64,000 nt of DNA from contig JAFZIP010000007.1 of assembly GCA_017554325.1 (NCBI GenBank), positions 62,001-126,000 of the forward strand, in the 5' to 3' direction. The DNA is from Bacteroidales bacterium (GTDB taxonomy: Bacteria > Bacteroidota > Bacteroidia > Bacteroidales > WCHB1-69). Position numbers and translations under genes: made by a program. Positions 61,924 through 64,000 of the stretch are shown here, one piece after another (position 1 is the stretch's first letter; each line of letters begins with the position of its first letter). The notes under the pieces were generated by a model. The model was not told where the DNA came from and did no database searches. It saw only the letters and a list, made by a program, of their open reading frames with translations.

Positions 61924-62024
61924 TTTTTCCGTGTGATCCGTGCAAATCCGCGGATTTCTTTCCGTGTAGATCCGTGTGATCCGCGGATATCTTTTCCGCG
62001 CAAATCCGTGTTATCCGCGGAGAT
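61924..62024. repeat. Three tandem units carrying ATCCGCGGAT palindromes
   Basis: Three degenerate units of 33-34 bases follow one another, each of the form TTTCCGTG-GATCCGTG-ATCCGCGGAT (palindromic core). They fill the space between the divergent M15 dipeptidase and ispD genes. Similar translated strings (TRICAEK, SADHTDLHGK) are known from spurious reading frames in Bacteroidota genomes. Confidence 0.65.
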
Positions 62025-62029
62025 TTTAC

Positions 62030-62037
62030 TATCTTTG
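62030..62037 (+). promoter_or_regulatory. Putative -7 element of ispD
   Basis: TATCTTTG (consensus TAnnTTTG) 23 bases before the ispD start, directly after the ATCCGCGGAT units, which cover its -33 region. Confidence 0.5.
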
Positions 62038-62060
62038 CCCCTTCAAATTCGAAACACAAA

Positions 62061-62753
62061 ATGCACAATAATATTGCAGTCATCATGGCGGCGGGTAAGG
62101 GTGTCCGTGTGGGCGGAGAGGTGCCCAAACAGTTCATGCCTGTTAATGGCAGGATGCTGATGGAGTACTCGCTGCAGACTTTTCAGGATCATCCTCGTAT
62201 AGATGAGATTTTTGTCGTGTTGCCGGAAGACTACCTGCAAATGTCTGAGCTGTTGCAATATCTGTTTGATAATTATTCCAAGATTACGCGCATTTTGGCG
62301 GGTGGTGAGGAGCGTTTCCAGTCATCCTGGAGCGCCATCCAGTGGTTTATCGATCGTCGGGATGACAACCTGCTACTGCATGACGCCGCGCGCCCAGGTA
62401 TGACTCCGAAGATTATTGACGACTTGTTGGACACCCTGGAGAATGCCGAGGCTGCCGTGACGGCCATCCCTGCCACTGATACTGTGCTCAAAGTGAATGA
62501 CAATATGCAGATGGAGGCCACACTTGACCGCAAAACGCTCTATTATGCCCAAACCCCGCAGGCGTTTCGTGCCGGTTTGCTGTACGACTGCTTTGAAGAA
62601 TTGTTTGCCGACGGCACTTTCCTGCCCACGGATGAAAGCGGTGTGGTGGCCCACTATCGGCCGGATGTTCCGATTCAGATTGTGCAAGGAAGCCCTGCTA
62701 ATTTTAAAGTAACTTACCCTGAAGATATTATCCGGATTCCAGTTTCGGATTGA
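62061..62753 (+). CDS. ispD: 2-C-methyl-D-erythritol 4-phosphate cytidylyltransferase
   Basis: 230 residues. It joins CTP and methylerythritol phosphate in the non-mevalonate (MEP) isoprenoid pathway. Seen: the nucleotide-binding N-terminus IMAAGKGVRVGGEVPKQFMP, EYSLQTFQDHPRIDEIFVVL, GGEERFQSSWSAIQWF, LLHDAARPGMTPKIID, AVTAIPATDTVLKVN, LDRKTLYYAQTPQAFRAGLL, TDESGVVAHYRPDVPIQIVQ and PANFKVTYPEDI. All expected substrate-binding motifs are present and length is normal. The epimerase gene follows after 14 bases, so the two are likely co-transcribed. Confidence 0.95.
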   Translation: MHNNIAVIMAAGKGVRVGGEVPKQFMPVNGRMLMEYSLQTFQDHPRIDEIFVVLPEDYLQMSELLQYLFDNYSKITRILAGGEERFQSSWSAIQWFIDRRDDNLLLHDAARPGMTPKIIDDLLDTLENAEAAVTAIPATDTVLKVNDNMQMEATLDRKTLYYAQTPQAFRAGLLYDCFEELFADGTFLPTDESGVVAHYRPDVPIQIVQGSPANFKVTYPEDIIRIPVSD

Positions 62754-62767
62754 TGATTTAGTTGCGA

Positions 62768-63835
62768 ATGAAGATGAAGATACTCAGTGTGATAGGGGCG
62801 CGTCCCCAGTTTGTGAAAGCCGCCGTGGTGAGTGCAGAGATTGCCCGCACACCGGATCTTGAGGATGTGCTCGTACATACTGGCCAACACTTTGACTCCA
62901 ACATGTCGCAACTTTTCTTCGAGGAGATGGGCCTTCGCAAGCCGGACTACTATCTGGGCGTACATAGCCTCCCGCATGAGGAGATGGTGCAGCAGATGCA
63001 GGAACAGATGGTGGAGATTATCAAAACGGAGCATCCCGACTGGGTACTGGTATATGGCGACACGGACTCCACGCTGGCCGGCGCGCGCGCCGCGCATGCG
63101 TGTGGCGTGAAGCTTTGCCATGTGGAGGCTGGCCTGCGCTCGTTCAACCCACAGATGCAGGAAGAGTACAACCGCATACAAACCGACCGTATCAGCGACT
63201 TGCTATGCGTGCCTACGGAACTGGCCGCCGAGAATCTTCGTAACGAAAGTGTGGATATTCAGAAGGTGGTGCTCACCGGCGATGTGATGAAGGATGCCGC
63301 CCGCGCATTTCTGCCCATGGCCCGCAAACCGCAAGTGGAAATCCCCGAAAAGTTCGTGCTCTGCACGCTTCACCGCGCTGAAAACACGGATAATCCTGAT
63401 GTGCTGAAAGAACTGATGCTCTCGCTGGAGCTGATTGCCGAGTTTGTGCCGGTGGTCCTGCCCCTGCACCCGAGAACGAAAAATAAACTTTGTGAGATTG
63501 CGTATCCGTTCGAAACCTCCCGAGTCCAATTTATTGATCCCGTGGGCTACCTGGAAATGCTGTACCTGCTGAATCATGGAGCATTAGTGCTTACCGACAG
63601 CGGCGGCGTGCAAAAAGAGGCCTATTTTGCCCATAAATATTGTTTAACACTACGTCAAGAAACGGAATGGGTGGAACTGTGCGCCCGCGGGTACAACCAT
63701 CTTTTAGGGCACAATCATCTTGACATTGTAACTACCACCCGTAATTTTTTGGAGATGCCGCCCATTTTCGCCGATGACTTGTATGGCGATGGCCATGCTT
63801 CCTATCAAATTGTGCAGGCTATATTGCAGCGGTAG
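62768..63835 (+). CDS. wecB: UDP-N-acetylglucosamine 2-epimerase (non-hydrolysing)
   Basis: About 355 residues from the ATG at 62768 (a TTG 6 bases before is also in frame; another ATG lies at 62774). It interconverts UDP-GlcNAc and UDP-ManNAc for surface polysaccharides. Motifs: ILSVIGARPQFVKAAVV, HTGQHFDSNMSQLFFEEMGL, VLVYGDTDSTLAGARAAHAC, CHVEAGLRSFNPQMQEEYNR, DRISDLLCVPTELAAENLRN, LCTLHRAENTD, VLPLHPRTKN, LVLTDSGGVQKEAYF and RQETEWVEL. It lies directly after ispD and before a convergent nuclease gene. Confidence 0.95.
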   Translation: MKMKILSVIGARPQFVKAAVVSAEIARTPDLEDVLVHTGQHFDSNMSQLFFEEMGLRKPDYYLGVHSLPHEEMVQQMQEQMVEIIKTEHPDWVLVYGDTDSTLAGARAAHACGVKLCHVEAGLRSFNPQMQEEYNRIQTDRISDLLCVPTELAAENLRNESVDIQKVVLTGDVMKDAARAFLPMARKPQVEIPEKFVLCTLHRAENTDNPDVLKELMLSLELIAEFVPVVLPLHPRTKNKLCEIAYPFETSRVQFIDPVGYLEMLYLLNHGALVLTDSGGVQKEAYFAHKYCLTLRQETEWVELCARGYNHLLGHNHLDIVTTTRNFLEMPPIFADDLYGDGHASYQIVQAILQR

Positions 63836-63837
63836 TA

Positions 63838-64000
63838 TTACATATTCCAGGCAGGAAGCGAATATTTGGCCTCGATTTTGTTTTCTATCTCATCTTCCAA
63901 TTGCGGGAAGAAATCAATCCCTGTCATTTTTTCAATCTGGTCGATGGTCTTGCAGTATGTGCTGAGCGGACGAGTCCCTGCCACGTTGTCGAAGTAGAAA
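63838..64000 (-). CDS. DNA/RNA non-specific endonuclease, C-terminal end (5' part outside window)
   Basis: The last 53 codons are visible on the minus strand, ending with a stop at 63838. They read TYCKTIDQIEKMTGIDFFPQ and LEDEIENKIEAKYSLPAW. The string I-D-x-I-E-x-x-T-G-I-D-F-F-P-x-L is the typical end of NUC1 (ββα-metal) sugar-non-specific endonucleases. The active site (DRGH in the family) lies outside the window. It converges on the epimerase gene with only 2 bases between stop codons. Confidence 0.8.
   Translation of the reverse strand, partial: FYFDNVAGTRPLSTYCKTIDQIEKMTGIDFFPQLEDEIENKIEAKYSLPAWNM

Noticed and set aside
61913..62137. Minus-strand frame with repeated TRICAEK and SADHTDLHGK phrases
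   Set aside because: It is translation of the ATCCGCGGAT repeat units and overlaps ispD; not a gene.

Overview
This is a chromosomal segment of a Bacteroidota bacterium, most likely an anaerobic or facultative member of Bacteroidales or a close relative. The signs are promoters of the TAnnTTTG (-7) type, A-rich leaders with almost no Shine-Dalgarno sites, type IX secretion (T9SS) C-terminal sorting domains, a PorE-like envelope protein, a DUF3467 gene after rpoC, a TonB-dependent receptor and oxygen-sensitive class III ribonucleotide reductase. No phage, integrase, transposase, rRNA or CRISPR array was seen.

Left part (1-12.6 kb): the end of a TonB receptor, a convergent SUMF1-type secreted protein, the azlCD amino-acid exporter, a tight minus-strand operon (M23 peptidase, PhoH ATPase, LpxK, purine nucleoside phosphorylase), a four-helix-bundle protein, a secreted C10 cysteine protease with CUB-like domains and a T9SS signal, a Thr/Ala/Ser-rich surface protein, tRNA-Gln(CTG) and uridine kinase. 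Next (12.6-17.5 kb) is a minus-strand run of four envelope proteins. From 17.6 kb come proS, mazG, a PorE-like OmpA protein and a giant 3769-residue T9SS cargo protein with adhesin-like repeats. These last two adjacent genes are the clearest functional pair in the window: a T9SS envelope component beside a very large T9SS substrate.

Middle (33.5-48.1 kb): an MsbA-type ABC exporter and trmB, then the transcription/translation block secE-nusG-rplK-rplA-rplJ-rplL-rpoB-rpoC-DUF3467, with a hairpin between rplL and rpoB and a terminator after DUF3467. Between this block and hflX is a 559-base gap. It holds what looks like an unannotated minus-strand structured RNA with its own promoter and a near-perfect intrinsic terminator (about 48082-48420).

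Right part (48.5-64 kb): hflX; an ECF sigma factor with a lipoprotein and a protein that pairs an N-terminal membrane anchor with a C-terminal outer-membrane-type barrel; a HigBA toxin-antitoxin locus whose toxin gene is destroyed by an internal out-of-frame deletion; a cobalamin riboswitch in front of nrdD-nrdG; a YitT-family protein, Maf, a sodium:amino-acid symporter, an M20 dipeptidase, a VanX-like M15 dipeptidase, IspD, UDP-GlcNAc 2-epimerase and the end of a DNA/RNA endonuclease.

Several intergenic spaces hold dispersed repeats: paired hairpins with GAA loops, twin TTCCGCAA palindromes, purine-rich degenerate repeats, ATCCGCGGAT units and a TTAACTAT-rich motif. One of them overlaps the start of a lipoprotein gene. 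All functional names come from reading motifs and family resemblance; no database search was possible.
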